Origin: Elioraea sp.
GTDB lineage: Bacteria; Pseudomonadota; Alphaproteobacteria; Acetobacterales; Acetobacteraceae
Reading direction: 5' to 3'
DNA length: 64,000 nt
Assembly: GCF_022842375.1 (NCBI RefSeq)
Contig: NZ_JALHPR010000012.1
Span: forward strand, 1-64,000
Notes under the pieces: generated by a model
What the model saw: the letters and a program-made list of their open reading frames with translations, nothing else
What the model was told of the DNA's origin: nothing
Database searches by the model: none
In this document: positions 1-9,554 of the stretch, piece by piece
How positions within the stretch are numbered: the first letter of the stretch is position 1
Layout: the number at the start of each line of letters is the position of its first letter
Translations under genes and position numbers: made by a program

Positions 1-2
1 GC

Positions 3-407
3 CGCCGCGAGGCCGCACCCGCCGCCGCGGCAGTTGCCGAGGCGGATCTCGGTGCCGCGCCCGTCGCCGTGCCCGTCGCCGCGGATTCGGTGTCAGAGGG
101 TGCATCGGCACCTGCACCGGCACCTGCACCTGCACCTGCACCGGCACTGGCACCGGCACGCGCGCCCCGCCCACCGCGCCGCGCCCCCCAGCGCGCCGAG
201 GTCGTGCCAGCCGAACCGCGTTCCGAACCGGCGCGTTCCGAACCGGCGCGTTCCGAACCGGCGCGAGGCGATCGCCGCCCGCGCCGCGAGCCGGCCGAGG
301 AGAATGACCGCACCGTCGGGTTCGGCGAGTTCATGCCCGACTTCATGCGCCTGCCGCGGCGGGCAACCCGCGCCACCCTGTCGGAGACCGAGGACGCGGC
401 AGCATAG
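3..407 (+). CDS. C-terminal tail of a basic, Ala/Pro-rich protein (5' end outside window)
   Basis: The reading frame is open from the left edge and stops with TAG at 405-407, so only about 134 residues of the end are visible. The tail is low complexity: an Ala-Pro run (roughly 108-165), three perfect 15-bp units encoding RSEPA (219-263), then an Arg/Glu-rich stretch. The last folded-looking segment reads VGFGEFMPDFMRLPRRA. Disordered basic tails ending in a short conserved motif of the form G-x-x-x-P-x-F are common in alphaproteobacterial DEAD-box RNA helicases of the RhlE type. That is the best guess, but the catalytic domain is not in the window, so it is inference. Ribonuclease- or translation-factor-type basic tails are alternatives. 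Confidence 0.55.
   Translation, partial: RREAAPAAAAVAEADLGAAPVAVPVAADSVSEGASAPAPAPAPAPAPALAPARAPRPPRRAPQRAEVVPAEPRSEPARSEPARSEPARGDRRPRREPAEENDRTVGFGEFMPDFMRLPRRATRATLSETEDAAA
219..263 (+). repeat. Three perfect 15-bp tandem repeats inside the coding tail
   Basis: The unit cgttccgaaccggcg occurs three times head to tail and encodes RSEPA each time. A degenerate partial copy precedes it (211-218). The period is a multiple of three, so copy-number change would keep the frame. Confidence 0.9.
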
Positions 408-478
408 CAGCGCTGCCGCTCCCGCCTCACCGTCCCCGCCCACCACCAGTTCCCAGGGCTCGTTCGAAGGAGACCGTC

Positions 479-1897
479 ATGGCCGAATGGACAACCCATG
501 CCCGTTTCGCGGGCCCGATCATCATGATCGGCTTCGGCTCGATCGGCCGCGGCACGCTGCCGCTGATCCTCCGCCACATCGATGCGCCGCGCGACCGGAT
601 GCTGATCATCGACCCCGATGACAGCGCGCGCGCGATCGCGGAGCAGGAGGGCATCGCCTTCCGCAAGCTCGCGCTCACCCGCGACAATCTCCGTTCCGAG
701 CTCGAGCCGTTGCTGAAGGGTGGCGGGTTCCTGGTGAACCTCTCGGTCGAGGTGTCCTCGATCGCGCTGGTCGAGCTCTGCCGCGAGTGGGGCGCCCTCT
801 ACATCGACACCTGCATCGAGCCCTGGCCCGGCGGCTACACCGACCCCTCGCTCAGCATGAGCCAGCGGACCAACTACGCGCTGCGCGAGAGTGCGCGCGC
901 GATCGCCCGGCCTGGCGCGAATGATCCCACGGCGCTGGTCGCGCATGGCGCGAACCCAGGCATGGTGAGCCACTTCGTCAAGCAGGCGCTGGTCAACCTC
1001 GCGGCCGATCTCGGGCAAGGCGGTGCAGCACCCGCGACGCGCGAAGGCTGGGCGGCGCTCGCGCACCGCCTCGGCGTGAAGGGCATCCATATCGCCGAGC
1101 GTGACACCCAGCGCGCGAACCGCCCGAAGGAGCAGGACGAGTTCGTCAACACCTGGTCGATCGAGGGGTTCCTGTCCGAGGGCATGCAGCCGGCGGAGCT
1201 CGGCTTCGGCACGCACGAGAAGGCGCTGCCGCCCGAGGGCCGGCGGCACGAGTTCGGCTGCGACGCCGCGATCTACCTCACCCGCCCCGGCTGTGCCACG
1301 CGTGTGCGCAGCTGGGTGCCGACGGCGGGGCCGCAGATCGGCTGGCTGATCACGCACAACGAGGCGATCTCGATCGCCGACTACCTGACGCTGCGCGAGA
1401 ACGGCCAGGTCGTGTACCGGCCCACCTGCCACTACGCCTACCACCCGTCGGATGACACGGTGCTGTCGCTGCACGAGTTCGAGGGGCGTGCGTACGAACG
1501 CCAGAGCCGCATCCGCCTGATGAACGACGAGATCACAGACGGCATCGACGAGCTTGGCGTGCTGCTCTACGGCCACGCGAAGAACGCCTACTGGTTCGGC
1601 AGCCAGCTTTCGGTGGACGAGGCGCGCAGGCTTGCGCCGTACCAGAACGCGACGGGGCTGCAGGTGACCTCGGCCGTTCTCGCCGGCATGGTCTGGGCGA
1701 TCGAGAACCCCCGCGCCGGGGTGGTGGACGCCGACGAAATCGACTGGCAGCGCTGCCTCGAGGTGCAGATGCCCTATCTCGGCCCGGTGGTGGGCGCCTA
1801 CACCGACTGGACGCCGCTGACGGGCAGGCCGGGGCTGTTTGCGGAGGACATCGATGCCGAGGATTCGTGGCAGTTCCGGAATGTGATTGTGCGGTGA
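479..1897 (+). CDS. hss: Homospermidine synthase
   Basis: Predicted cytosolic enzyme (472 aa) that makes sym-homospermidine from putrescine using NAD+ (EC 2.5.1.44), the characteristic polyamine route of many alphaproteobacteria. The N-terminal Rossmann fold is clear: MIGFGSIGRGTLPL at residues 16-29, followed by an acidic residue pair in LIIDPDD. Family motifs include HGANPGMVSHFVKQAL (about 159-174) and GIHIAERDTQ. Length matches the bacterial family (about 475 aa). The start is ATG with a GGAG-type ribosome site (aaggaga, about 468-474) at normal spacing. It lies 71 bp after the preceding stop and is followed by a 171-bp gap, so it may be its own transcription unit. Saccharopine dehydrogenase-like enzymes share the fold, but the motifs favour Hss strongly. 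Confidence 0.95.
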   Translation: MAEWTTHARFAGPIIMIGFGSIGRGTLPLILRHIDAPRDRMLIIDPDDSARAIAEQEGIAFRKLALTRDNLRSELEPLLKGGGFLVNLSVEVSSIALVELCREWGALYIDTCIEPWPGGYTDPSLSMSQRTNYALRESARAIARPGANDPTALVAHGANPGMVSHFVKQALVNLAADLGQGGAAPATREGWAALAHRLGVKGIHIAERDTQRANRPKEQDEFVNTWSIEGFLSEGMQPAELGFGTHEKALPPEGRRHEFGCDAAIYLTRPGCATRVRSWVPTAGPQIGWLITHNEAISIADYLTLRENGQVVYRPTCHYAYHPSDDTVLSLHEFEGRAYERQSRIRLMNDEITDGIDELGVLLYGHAKNAYWFGSQLSVDEARRLAPYQNATGLQVTSAVLAGMVWAIENPRAGVVDADEIDWQRCLEVQMPYLGPVVGAYTDWTPLTGRPGLFAEDIDAEDSWQFRNVIVR

Positions 1898-2068
1898 GAC
1901 TGCCCGCGTCATTGCACGCGCGCAGGTAGCAACCACAGCGGCAAGACACGCAGCCGCAGGAAAATCGCCAGTTGATTCCGGCGTTAACGCTACATTAGGT
2001 TTCGTTCTCCCGTCCGAGGGTGAGCGCCCCCCAGGGCCGACGCGGCACGGGTCGACGGGGAACATTTC

Positions 2069-5000
2069 GTGGCACTGATCATCGGCACGCCGGATGATGA
2101 CATCGTCCGCACTGCTGCGTTGGGCGGCAGCATCAACGGCCTGCCCGACGCGACCGATGACGGCGACGAGTTGAGGGGCGAGGCCGGCGACGATACCCTC
2201 GTCGCAGGTGCCAGCGACGACGTCGTCATCGGTGGCGACGGCAACGACACGCTGATCGGCAATGACGGCAGTGACACGCTGATCGGCGATGACTTCGACA
2301 TCGCCCCCCTCTACGGACCCACGATCACCGGCGACGACGTGCTGGTCGGCGGCGGCGGCGATGATGTCCTGAGCGGCGGTCCCGGCGACGACATCCTGGA
2401 CCCTGGCCCCGCATCCCCCTTCGGCGTGGACCTTGTGGCCGGAGGGCCGGGCACCGACACGCTCACCCTGCCTGGCGTCCCGTCGGACTACCTGTTCGAC
2501 AACGCCATCGGTACGACGGTGACCGGCCCGGGCGGCGTGAACGCCTCGGTGTACGACGTCGAGCTGGTCGCATTCGGCGTGACGGGGGAGCAGTTTGCCA
2601 GCGGCGCCGTGCCGCTGACCGTTGCCGACTTCGCCGCGCTTTTCCACGGCTCTTCCGCCGATGGCGTCGGCCGCAAGCCGATCGCGCTCAGCGATACCGT
2701 AGGTGCGGCGCAGGGCACATTGCAGGTGCTCATCGACCTGCGCGACCTCCTGCGAAATGACTATGACCCGGACGGCGGCGCGCAGGACCTCACCGGCATC
2801 ACGGTCACCTTCGACGCCGCTGCCGGCAATGCCACGGCGCTGCTCGATGCCGTGGCGATCAGCGATGCCGGCTTCGACCCCACGCTCTATTCCTTTGGGC
2901 TGCTGGTGGTCGATCTTGCCACCCCGCTGACCGGCGATGTCATGTTCCGCTACCGCACCGAGATGACGCTCTCGGGCACATCATTCACTGACCAGAGCAG
3001 TAAGGCGACCGTCACCATCTCCCCGGTCGCTGCGGTGGATGACCGAATCATCGGGTCATTCGGCGGCCAAACGTTCATCCCCTATGCCAGCCTGCTGGCC
3101 AATGACGGCGCTGGCGCGGTGTTCGCCGGTATCTCCAACGCGTATCTCTTCGGCGGCACCATCGTGGACGACCCGGGCCGCGGGGGCGTTGTGATCGACT
3201 TCCCGGCGTTCTACCGCGACTTCGCCTATTTCGAGTACGCGATCGCCGGCTCGCCTGACCGCGCGTCGGTCGAGGTCGAGCTCAGCAACAGCCCGCCCGT
3301 CACATCGGCGATCGCGCGCGTCGTCGCGCCGGGCAGCAGCTTCACGATCAGCTTCGACGAGATCAGGGGACATTTCGGCAATTTCGACTACGACAATGGG
3401 GGGCTTCCCGTCATCGTCGCGGTCAGCGGCCCCGCCAATCCGGGCGGCGTGACGTTCCAGACCTTCGCTGACAGGGTCGAGCTCGATTTCCCCGCAGGCT
3501 ACGCCGGCGACTTCGTGCTCACCTACACGCTCGCCGACCAGCCCTTCGAAGCCCGCAGCCTGCCGAGCACGATCAGCTTCCTCACCGCGGCACCGCCCGC
3601 GCCGGTGGCGGTCAACGAAACGCTGAACTGGGGCATCAACAGCGACGGCAGGACCATCTTCGAGGGCGGCGTCCCCGGCTTCGGCGAGATCTACTCACGC
3701 GAATTGCTGGCCAATGACCTGGTGATGCCCGGCACCGTCGTCGTGGCGAGTTCCCCGCGGGATACCACCCCGCAGGTCGAAAACCTGGCAATTCGTTCGA
3801 TCCAATTTGAGGGCGGGACCTCGCGCTCAGACACCCGCTTCGGCTTCGAATTCAAGGACAACTTCACCGGCTCCGACACCTACGCCTACATCGTGGTCGA
3901 CCCGCTGGGGCGGACCGCGACCGGGCTCATCACGCTCAACGTCATCATCCCGCAGCCGGTGCTGGCGGATACCGTCATCACCATCCCGGTTGGTGCGACC
4001 AGCGTCACCGTCACCGCCGCGGAAATCCTCGGCGACGATACGTTCGCCGGCACCGGTGCGATCGCGCAGATCAACGCGAATGCGCTGATCCAGGTGGACG
4101 ACAGCGGCGTTGACATCGGCAACGGCAGGACCAGGCTGGACGGCTTCACCTTCGATCTCGATCCGAACCGGACGTTGGACAGCTACCAGTTCAACGTCCT
4201 CGCCTTCGACACGACCGCGGCCGGCGGCAGCGCCAGCGGATGGCAGGTCGTGACCTTCCAGCAGGGAGGACCACCGCCGCCACCCCCACCGCAGCCGCTC
4301 TTCCGCCTGTCAGTGATCGAGAACGTCGAGCCCGAGGGTGGGCCCATCGCCTTCGCGATCACCCGTGTCAGCGGCGCCTCCAGCGCGGCGACGATCCAAT
4401 ACGCGGTCGGGCCGGGCACGACCAACCCGGCGACCGCTGACGATCTCCTTGGCGGCTTCGGCACCTTCACGATCGCCATTCCGGAGGGGCAGGATTTCGC
4501 CAGGTTCTCGCTGTTCGGTGCGCCGGATACGGTGTTCGAGCCTGACGAGACGATCTCTGTCTCCCTGGTCGCGGTGAACGTCGGCACGGTCGATCCGACG
4601 CCCGTCACCGCGATCATCTTCAATGATGACCTGCCGCCGCCCGTCTTCACGCTGCGGCTGGCCGAGAACGTGATGCCCGAGGGCACGGGCGCCGGGAATG
4701 GCGGCTTCATCGCCTTCAGGGTCCAGCGTGACCCGGCCAGCGATCTCGCCGCCGCCACCGTGCTTGTTGGCGTGACGGAAACCGGCGCAAACCCGATTGA
4801 CGGCTATGACCTGGTCACGGCCTTCAACGGCATCCCGGTCACCTTCGCCGCGGGGCAGGTCTTCGCCGCGTTCTCCCTCGCGATCGTGCCCGATGCGGAG
4901 TTCGAGCCTGACGAGACACTCTCGGTCTTCCTCGCCGTGACCAGCCTCGGCACGGTCGATGCCACGCCCATCACGGCGATCATCTTCAATGACGACCTGC

Positions 5001-8000
5001 CGCCGCCTGCCTTCACCCTGCGGGTGACCGAGAATGTCGAGCTTGAGGGCGGGGGCATCGCCTTCGGGATCGAGCGTGTGAGCGGTGCCGCGGGTGCGGC
5101 GATGATCACCTACGCGGTCGGCCCCGGCACGGTCGGGACGCCCGCCTCGGCGGGCGACATGGCCGGCGGTTTCGGCACCTTCACGATCACCATCCCCGAG
5201 GGGGTGGATTTCGTCCCGTTCTCGCTGTCCTCCGTCGAGGATGCGCTGTTCGAGAACGACGAGACGATCTCGGTCGCGCTGGTCTCGGCGAGCTTCGGCA
5301 CGGTCGACGCAACACCTGTCACCGCGATCATCTTCAATGACGACGTGTCCACCGCACCCGTGGCCAGCGACTTCACCATCAACCAGGTCGAGGACTTCCT
5401 GGGCCTGCTGTTCAGCCTGGCCTCCCTGACCACCGACCCGGATGACAACGTCACCGGCTGGTCGATCACCACCGTCGTCGGCGGCACCATCGGCGGCTTC
5501 GATCCGATCAGCGGCTTCGGCTCGTTCCTCCCCACCCCCGACTTCAACGGCGAGGCGCGGATCGACTGGACGGTGACCGACGCCGACGGACAGTCCGACA
5601 GTGCGACGTACATCATCGACATCGCACCGGTGAACGACGCGCCGGTGGCGCTGCCCGACAGCTTCAGCGTGCAGGAAGGCCGGGTGCTCAGCGTGGCTGG
5701 CCCCGGCGTACTCGGCAATGACAGCGATCCTGACGGCGAAGCGATCATCGCGGCGCAATTCGACGCGGTGAGTGTCGAAGGCGGGGCGGTCACGATGGTG
5801 ACCGACGGCAGCTTCACCTACACCCCGCCCGCTGGCTTCTCGGGCACTGACACGTTCACCTATCGCATCTTCGACGGCGTCGCCTTCAGCGCACTCGCCA
5901 CCGTGACGGTGGAGGTGGCCGAAGGCTCTCCCATTGCCGTCGCCGATGCGTTCTCGGTGCGGCCGAACCAGACCCTGGTGGTGAGTGGCCCAGGCCTGCT
6001 CGCGAATGACAGCGACCCGAACGGCGATGCGATCATTGCCGCGCAGTTCGATCCGGTCAGCGCCGCCGGCGGCACGGTCGCGATGGTGACCGATGGCAGC
6101 TTCACCTACACCCCGCCGGCCGACTTCGTCGGCACCGATACCTTCACTTACCGCATCTTCGACGGCGTGCTGTTCAGCGATCTCGCGACCGTCACGGTCG
6201 CGGTGGTCAACGCCGCACCCGTCGCCGTGGCCGACAGCTTCGGCGTGCAGGAAGGCCGCGTGCTCACGGTCGCCGGCCCCGGGCTTCTCGCCAACGACAC
6301 CGACGCGGATGGCGATGCGATCATCGCCGCCCAGTTTGACCCCGTGAGCGCCGCCGGCGGCGTCGTCACGATGGTGACCGACGGCAGCTTCACTTACACC
6401 CCGCCCGCTGGCTTCTCGGGCACTGACACGTTCACCTGCCGCATCTTCGACGGTGTCGCTTTCAGCGAACTCGCCACCGTGACGGTGGAGGTGATCGAGG
6501 GCTCGCCGATCGCCATCGCCGACGTGTTCACTACCGCGGTGAACGAGACGCTCACGGTCGCCGGCCCAGGCCTGCTCGCGAATGACAGCGACCCGAACGG
6601 CGATGCGATCATCGCCGCGCAGTTCGATCCGGTCAGCGCCGCCGGCGGCACGGTCGCGATGGTGACCGATGGCAGCTTCACCTACACCCCGCCGGCCGAC
6701 TTCGTCGGCACCGATACGTTCAGCTACCGCATCTTCGACGGCGTGCTGTTCAGCGATCTCGCCACCGTGACGGTCACCGTGGGCCCTCCCGCGAACACCG
6801 CACCCGTCGCCGGCGACCTTGCGCGGACGGAGACCGAGGATTTTCCCAGCCTGCTGTTCAGCCTCGCCAGCCTGACAGCCGATGCCGAGGACAACGTGGT
6901 GTCCTATGCGGTCACCAGCGTGGTCGGCGGTACCCTCGGTGGCTTCGACCCCGTCAGCGGCTTCGGCAGCTTCCTGCCGATGGCGGACTTCAACGGCGAG
7001 GCGCGGATCGCATGGACAGCGACCGACGCGGGGGGCCTGTCAGACAGCGGCGCCATCGTGGTCACCATCACGCCGGTCAACGACGCACCCACCGGCCTCT
7101 CCCTGTCGGCGGCATCGATCGCGGAGAACAGCGCGGTGGGAACCGTGATCGGCGCGCTGTCGGCGGCCGATGTCGATGGCGACGTGCTGGCCTTCAGCCT
7201 GGTCGGCACGCCAGGCCCCTTCGCCATCCTTGGCAACGAACTTCGCGTCAACGGCCCGATCGACTTCGAGGCGACGCCAACGCTGCCCGTGACCGTGCGC
7301 GTGAGCGATGGCCAGGGCGGCGTGCTGGACCGTGCCTTCACCATCACCGTGACGGACATGGTCGAGACAGGTCCCGTGCCGATCCCGCCCGGGTTCAGCT
7401 TCAGCAACGGCAGCCAGGGCCTGGGCCAGGGCCCGGCCGGCCCGGCCACCACGCAGGGCATCGCCACCAGCCTGGCCAACGGCGCCTTCCTGATCGAGGC
7501 GACGGGCGTCTGGAACAGCGTCAAGAACGCCTTCACCATGCTCGATGCCTGGAGCGCCGCGCTGGGGCAGACCATCACGGCGGCGAACTTCGTCGATGTG
7601 CGGCTCGACCTCGACAATGCCGGCACGACCGACCTGATCGTCACCGCAATCGGCGCCAAGCGCGGCGAGATCCTGACGGCTGGCGGGGACGACACGATCA
7701 GCGTCATCTTCCACAGCAACGAGGGCCTCTGGAACAACACGCTGCGTGTTGGCAGCGGCACCGGTGACGACGTGGTGACGGCGACCACGGTCGCACGCTC
7801 GACGCTGGACGAGGCGCTGCTGGCCGACAATGCGAGCCCCGCGAACGGGCCGTTGTGGAACCGGAATTACGACGGCCGGTTCTCGGTGCTGGATGTCGAC
7901 CTCGGCGAGGGTGAGGACACCGTGATCGCGACCGATGTTCGGCTGGTGGCCGATGGTGGCGCGGGGAACGACGCCCTGGTCGGTGGCATCCGCAACGACA

Positions 8001-8242
8001 GCCTGACCGGCGGTGATGGCGATGACGTGCTGACGGGCGGTCTCGGCGCTGACCGCTTCCTGTTCGATTCCGACGATGGAACCGACATCATCACCGACTT
8101 CTCGACCATCCAGGGTGACAAGGTGGTGCTGGAGGGCGGCGGCGGGCCAGTGATCGCCGGGGCGAGCTTCACCTTCGGAACGACGACCGTGACGGCCGCC
8201 AACGGCCACTTCTGGACGGCGGCGGATTTCCTGCTGGCCTGA
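2069..8242 (+). CDS. Giant exported RTX / Calx-beta / cadherin-like repeat protein
   Basis: Predicted 2057-aa secreted or surface protein, probably exported by a type I secretion system because it has no N-terminal signal peptide and ends in a typical RTX-plus-acidic tail. Order of parts: RTX-type calcium nonapeptides (GGDGNDTL, about residues 37-112); a long beta-rich region; three Calx-beta-like units, two of which end in TAIIFNDDLPPP (about 745-1092); a cadherin-like unit starting APVASDFTINQVED; four near-identical about 96-aa units with LLANDSDPNGDAIIAAQFDP and TDGSFTYTPP (about 1191-1574); a second copy of the flanking unit (SFLPMADFNGEARIAWT); a cadherin domain; then C-terminal RTX repeats (GGDGDDVLTGGLGADRF, about 1980-2000). 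Likely role is calcium-dependent adhesion or matrix formation (inference). Start is GTG with only a weak ribosome site. No type I secretion genes lie in the window. Confidence 0.85.
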   Translation: MALIIGTPDDDIVRTAALGGSINGLPDATDDGDELRGEAGDDTLVAGASDDVVIGGDGNDTLIGNDGSDTLIGDDFDIAPLYGPTITGDDVLVGGGGDDVLSGGPGDDILDPGPASPFGVDLVAGGPGTDTLTLPGVPSDYLFDNAIGTTVTGPGGVNASVYDVELVAFGVTGEQFASGAVPLTVADFAALFHGSSADGVGRKPIALSDTVGAAQGTLQVLIDLRDLLRNDYDPDGGAQDLTGITVTFDAAAGNATALLDAVAISDAGFDPTLYSFGLLVVDLATPLTGDVMFRYRTEMTLSGTSFTDQSSKATVTISPVAAVDDRIIGSFGGQTFIPYASLLANDGAGAVFAGISNAYLFGGTIVDDPGRGGVVIDFPAFYRDFAYFEYAIAGSPDRASVEVELSNSPPVTSAIARVVAPGSSFTISFDEIRGHFGNFDYDNGGLPVIVAVSGPANPGGVTFQTFADRVELDFPAGYAGDFVLTYTLADQPFEARSLPSTISFLTAAPPAPVAVNETLNWGINSDGRTIFEGGVPGFGEIYSRELLANDLVMPGTVVVASSPRDTTPQVENLAIRSIQFEGGTSRSDTRFGFEFKDNFTGSDTYAYIVVDPLGRTATGLITLNVIIPQPVLADTVITIPVGATSVTVTAAEILGDDTFAGTGAIAQINANALIQVDDSGVDIGNGRTRLDGFTFDLDPNRTLDSYQFNVLAFDTTAAGGSASGWQVVTFQQGGPPPPPPPQPLFRLSVIENVEPEGGPIAFAITRVSGASSAATIQYAVGPGTTNPATADDLLGGFGTFTIAIPEGQDFARFSLFGAPDTVFEPDETISVSLVAVNVGTVDPTPVTAIIFNDDLPPPVFTLRLAENVMPEGTGAGNGGFIAFRVQRDPASDLAAATVLVGVTETGANPIDGYDLVTAFNGIPVTFAAGQVFAAFSLAIVPDAEFEPDETLSVFLAVTSLGTVDATPITAIIFNDDLPPPAFTLRVTENVELEGGGIAFGIERVSGAAGAAMITYAVGPGTVGTPASAGDMAGGFGTFTITIPEGVDFVPFSLSSVEDALFENDETISVALVSASFGTVDATPVTAIIFNDDVSTAPVASDFTINQVEDFLGLLFSLASLTTDPDDNVTGWSITTVVGGTIGGFDPISGFGSFLPTPDFNGEARIDWTVTDADGQSDSATYIIDIAPVNDAPVALPDSFSVQEGRVLSVAGPGVLGNDSDPDGEAIIAAQFDAVSVEGGAVTMVTDGSFTYTPPAGFSGTDTFTYRIFDGVAFSALATVTVEVAEGSPIAVADAFSVRPNQTLVVSGPGLLANDSDPNGDAIIAAQFDPVSAAGGTVAMVTDGSFTYTPPADFVGTDTFTYRIFDGVLFSDLATVTVAVVNAAPVAVADSFGVQEGRVLTVAGPGLLANDTDADGDAIIAAQFDPVSAAGGVVTMVTDGSFTYTPPAGFSGTDTFTCRIFDGVAFSELATVTVEVIEGSPIAIADVFTTAVNETLTVAGPGLLANDSDPNGDAIIAAQFDPVSAAGGTVAMVTDGSFTYTPPADFVGTDTFSYRIFDGVLFSDLATVTVTVGPPANTAPVAGDLARTETEDFPSLLFSLASLTADAEDNVVSYAVTSVVGGTLGGFDPVSGFGSFLPMADFNGEARIAWTATDAGGLSDSGAIVVTITPVNDAPTGLSLSAASIAENSAVGTVIGALSAADVDGDVLAFSLVGTPGPFAILGNELRVNGPIDFEATPTLPVTVRVSDGQGGVLDRAFTITVTDMVETGPVPIPPGFSFSNGSQGLGQGPAGPATTQGIATSLANGAFLIEATGVWNSVKNAFTMLDAWSAALGQTITAANFVDVRLDLDNAGTTDLIVTAIGAKRGEILTAGGDDTISVIFHSNEGLWNNTLRVGSGTGDDVVTATTVARSTLDEALLADNASPANGPLWNRNYDGRFSVLDVDLGEGEDTVIATDVRLVADGGAGNDALVGGIRNDSLTGGDGDDVLTGGLGADRFLFDSDDGTDIITDFSTIQGDKVVLEGGGGPVIAGASFTFGTTTVTAANGHFWTAADFLLA
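5639..6790 (+). repeat. Four tandem about 288-bp cadherin-like coding repeats
   Basis: Units begin near 5639, 5930, 6215 and 6506. The second and fourth are almost identical at DNA level over roughly 5988-6190 versus 6569-6770, differing at only a few positions, while one and three share a different N-terminal half (QEGRVL). This alternating pattern suggests duplication of a two-unit block, or gene conversion between alternate units. Confidence 0.85.
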
Positions 8243-8311
8243 GGCGCGCCCCCCACCCTTGCTCATGGCCCCCTCGCGGCGATATCACACCGGAGGAACG
8301 GGAGACCCGCC

Positions 8312-9541
8312 ATGAACGTCGTGCAGCCGATCAGCCAGGCAACGCCCACCAAGAAGCGCGGCTGGGGCAAGTTCACCTGGGATGACGCCCTCCTCCTCGA
8401 GGACCAGCTCTCCGAGGACGAGCGGATGATCCGCGACGCCGCGCACCAGTACTGCCAGGAGAAACTCTTCCCCCGCATCCTCGAGGCCAACCGCCATGAG
8501 CGGTTCGACCGCGAGATCATGAACGAGTTCGGCGAGATGGGCTTCCTCGGCGCCACGCTCGACAGCCATGGCTGCGCCGGGGTCTCCTACGTCGCCTACG
8601 GGCTCATCTCGCGCGAGGTCGAGCGGGTGGACAGCGGCTACCGCAGCGCCTTCTCCGTCCAGTCATCCCTCGTGATGTACCCGATCTACGCCTTCGGTTC
8701 CGAAGCGCAGAAGGACAAGTTCCTGCCGAAGCTGCGCACGGGCGAATGGGTCGGCTGCTTCGGCCTGACCGAGCCCGACGCCGGCTCCGACCCGGCCGGC
8801 ATGCGCACGCGGGCCAAGGCTGTCGATGGCGGGTTCGTGCTGAACGGGTCGAAGACCTGGATCAGCAACTCGCCGATCGCGGACGTGTTCATCATCTGGG
8901 CGAAGGACGATGCGGGCGAGATCCGCGGCTACATCCTCGAGAAGGGCATGGCGGGCCTGACGGCGCCCAAGATCGAGGGCAAGTTCTCCTTAAGGGCCTC
9001 CGTCACCGGCATGATCATGATGCAGGACGTGTTCGTGCCGGCCGAGAACATGCTGCCGAACGTGAAGGGGCTGAAGGGCCCGTTCTCGTGCCTGAACAAC
9101 GCCCGCTACGGCATCTCCTGGGGCGTGCTGGGTGCGGCGGAGTTCTGCTGGCACCAGGCACGGTCCTACACGCTGGAGCGGAAGATGTTCGGCCGGCCGC
9201 TCGCGGCAACGCAGCTGGTCCAGAAGAAGCTCGCCGACATGCAGACCGAGATCACCCTCGGCCTGCAGAGCGTGCTGCGCCTCGGCCGGCTGATGGACGA
9301 GGGGCGTGCGGCACCCGAGATGATCTCGCTGCTCAAGCGCAACAACTGTGGCAAGTCGCTCGACATCGCCCGGATGAGCCGCGACATGCATGGCGGCAAC
9401 GGCATCGTCGACGAGTACCACGTGATCCGCCACGTGATGAACCTAGAGACGGTGAACACCTACGAAGGAACGCACGACATCCACGCGCTGATCCTCGGCC
9501 GCGCCCAGACCGGGATCGCCGCGTTCGGCGCGGCAGATTAG
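8312..9541 (+). CDS. gcdH: Glutaryl-CoA dehydrogenase
   Basis: FAD-dependent acyl-CoA dehydrogenase family enzyme (409 aa) that oxidises and decarboxylates glutaryl-CoA to crotonyl-CoA in lysine/tryptophan degradation. Family marks: [12 protein letters not shown] near the N-terminus, the flavin/substrate motif [15 protein letters not shown] (about residues 150-164), the glutaryl-CoA dehydrogenase-like [15 protein letters not shown], and the C-terminal [19 protein letters not shown], which carries the catalytic Glu. Length is that of the family. ATG follows a GGAGG site about 15 bases upstream. It is separated from the RTX gene by 69 bp and followed after 13 bp by the RNA methyltransferase, so the two may be co-transcribed although functionally unrelated. 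Other acyl-CoA dehydrogenases are less likely, given the [11 protein letters not shown] motif. Confidence 0.93.
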   Translation: MNVVQPISQATPTKKRGWGKFTWDDALLLEDQLSEDERMIRDAAHQYCQEKLFPRILEANRHERFDREIMNEFGEMGFLGATLDSHGCAGVSYVAYGLISREVERVDSGYRSAFSVQSSLVMYPIYAFGSEAQKDKFLPKLRTGEWVGCFGLTEPDAGSDPAGMRTRAKAVDGGFVLNGSKTWISNSPIADVFIIWAKDDAGEIRGYILEKGMAGLTAPKIEGKFSLRASVTGMIMMQDVFVPAENMLPNVKGLKGPFSCLNNARYGISWGVLGAAEFCWHQARSYTLERKMFGRPLAATQLVQKKLADMQTEITLGLQSVLRLGRLMDEGRAAPEMISLLKRNNCGKSLDIARMSRDMHGGNGIVDEYHVIRHVMNLETVNTYEGTHDIHALILGRAQTGIAAFGAAD

Positions 9542-9554
9542 CGCGCCCCGGGGA

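Noticed and set aside
1898-2068. A promoter with ttgatt and tacatt in front of the RTX gene
   Set aside because: Spacing between the boxes is only 13 bases, too short for a sigma-70 promoter; not listed as a feature.
2069-8242. Splitting the RTX gene into several genes at the internal Met/GTG codons
   Set aside because: One uninterrupted frame with domains that continue across all candidate starts, and no internal ribosome site or stop.
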